Part shown: positions 14,566-15,349 of the stretch, piece after piece
How the letters are laid out: every line of letters begins with the position of its first letter
How positions within the stretch are numbered: position 1 is the first letter of the stretch
Assembly: GCA_015655035.1 (NCBI GenBank)
Contig: JAATFS010000184.1
Coordinates: 1-15,349, forward strand
Direction: 5' to 3'
Source: Lysobacterales bacterium
Lineage (GTDB): Bacteria; Pseudomonadota; Gammaproteobacteria; Xanthomonadales; Xanthomonadaceae
Length of the DNA: 15,349 bases
Notes under the pieces: model-generated
Seen by the model: only the letters and a program-made list of their open reading frames with translations
Databases searched by the model: none
Told to the model about the DNA's origin: nothing
Made by a program: the position numbers and the translations under genes

Positions 14566-15300
14566 ATGCGCCTGACCCGCTGCCACGTCGAGCTGCCGCT
14601 GGCCCCCCTAACCGAGATTGCGCTGCCGGAGAACACCGCCAATCACCTGCTGCGGGTACTGCGCCTGCGCGAAGGCGATCAATGCGTGCTGTTCAATGGC
14701 GATGGCAACGACTATCCCGCCCGCATCATCACTGCGGGCAAGCGCGATGCCCGCGTAGCGATAGAGTCAGCCCAGACCGTCGACAACGAGTCGCCACTGG
14801 CCATCACCCTGCTGCAAGGCATCGCGCGGGGCGAAAAGATGGATCTGATCTTGCAGAAGGCCACCGAGCTTGGGGTTGCGGCGATCATCCCGGTGAACGC
14901 GGAGCGCACCGAGGTCAGGCTCGATGCGGCGCGCACGGAAAAACGGATGGCGCATTGGCGCAGCGTAGTCGTTTCGGCCTGCGAACAATCGGGGCGCGGG
15001 CGCGTACCGGTCGTGCACGCGCCCGCCGCCCTGGCCGAGGCCGCTCGCCAGGTGGCACCCGATGCGGCACGGCTCACCCTGGACCCACAAGGCGAGCACC
15101 GGCTGTCCACCCTGCAACTACCGCAGGCCCAGGCCGTGGCGGTCGCGATCGGCCCGGAAGGCGGCTGGTCGCCGCGCGACCGCCGGACACTGGCCGATGC
15201 CGGCTTCAGCGGTCTGCAACTGGGACCGCGTGTATTGCGCACGGAAACCGCCGGACTGGCAGCCATCGCCGCGCTCCAGGCGAGGTTCGGCGATCTTTGA
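14566..15300 (+). CDS. rsmE: 16S rRNA (uracil1498-N3)-methyltransferase RsmE
   Basis: This 244-residue protein (E. coli RsmE is 243) is a SPOUT-class enzyme that methylates N3 of U1498 in 16S rRNA using S-adenosylmethionine. A PUA-like N-terminal domain carries NHLLRVLRLREGD (26-38). The SPOUT domain has LLQGIARGEKMDLILQKATE (82-101), ELGVAAIIPVNAERTEV (101-117) and WRSVVVSACEQSGR (131-144). The knot that binds the cofactor holds IGPEGGW (195-201) and LGPRVLRTETA (219-229). The ATG at 14566 is chosen because AAGGA lies 8 nt upstream and the N-terminus MRLTRCHVEL matches the family. The frame continues 21 codons upstream to another ATG, but that extension is His/Arg-rich and unlike RsmE. Confidence 0.96.
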   Translation: MRLTRCHVELPLAPLTEIALPENTANHLLRVLRLREGDQCVLFNGDGNDYPARIITAGKRDARVAIESAQTVDNESPLAITLLQGIARGEKMDLILQKATELGVAAIIPVNAERTEVRLDAARTEKRMAHWRSVVVSACEQSGRGRVPVVHAPAALAEAARQVAPDAARLTLDPQGEHRLSTLQLPQAQAVAVAIGPEGGWSPRDRRTLADAGFSGLQLGPRVLRTETAGLAAIAALQARFGDL

Positions 15301-15340
15301 TCCCGCTTTCCGAGAACGCAATGAGGCCATTCCAGACCCG

Positions 15341-15349
15341 AAGGGCGCC
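15341..15349 (+). terminator. Left arm of a probable terminator cut by the window edge
   Basis: The last nine bases, AAGGGCGCC, equal the left arm of the UUCG terminator at 7337-7346. Their position about 40 nt after the rsmE stop is where a terminator would be expected. The other arm is outside the window, so this is inference. Confidence 0.4.

Overview
This is a GC-rich bacterial chromosomal segment that looks like a gammaproteobacterium of the Xanthomonadaceae/Lysobacteraceae type (Xanthomonas, Stenotrophomonas and relatives). The assignment is inference. It rests on E. coli-like FadE, GcvT, GcvH, NudE, CysQ, MazG, YnfA and RsmE proteins, a very lysine/alanine-rich H1-like protein next to gcvTH, and several C(UUCG)G terminators. 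I see no phage, insertion sequence, CRISPR, tRNA or rRNA. Most of the window reads as core chromosome.

Layout. (1) 1-3350, plus strand: the 3' part of an alpha/beta hydrolase overlaps fadE by ATGA, and a strong UUCG hairpin at 3372-3409 follows. (2) 3613-5403, minus strand: a small DUF1304 membrane protein and, upstream of it, an ATP/ADP-translocase-like membrane transporter with a 16-bp palindrome just before its GTG start. (3) 5404-5912 is a gene-free stretch ending in an AT-rich promoter region. An exported class-C beta-lactamase-fold serine hydrolase follows (5913-7307) with its own UUCG terminator. (4) 7506-8225, minus: a GNAT acetyltransferase. (5) 8597-9067, minus: an H1-like protein of about 41% lysine, with a T-tailed terminator and a predicted promoter about 290 bp upstream. 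A gene-free, A-tract-rich stretch lies beyond that promoter. (6) 10011-14396, minus: nudE-cysQ-mazG-ynfA and then gcvT and gcvH. (7) 14566-15300, plus: rsmE, divergent from nudE. The window ends in what looks like the left arm of another terminator.

How the genes fit together. The hydrolase-fadE pair suggests coupled acyl-ester/fatty-acid catabolism. The nudE-cysQ-mazG-ynfA cluster joins three unrelated nucleotide-cleaning hydrolases with a small membrane protein through stop/start overlaps (TGATG and TTGA). gcvT and gcvH supply two parts of the glycine cleavage system; gcvP is not here. The least explained parts are the A-tract-rich gap plus long leader upstream of the H1-like gene, and the nucleotide-translocase-like carrier with its operator-like palindrome. 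I did not find convincing evidence of a wholly new multi-gene system.
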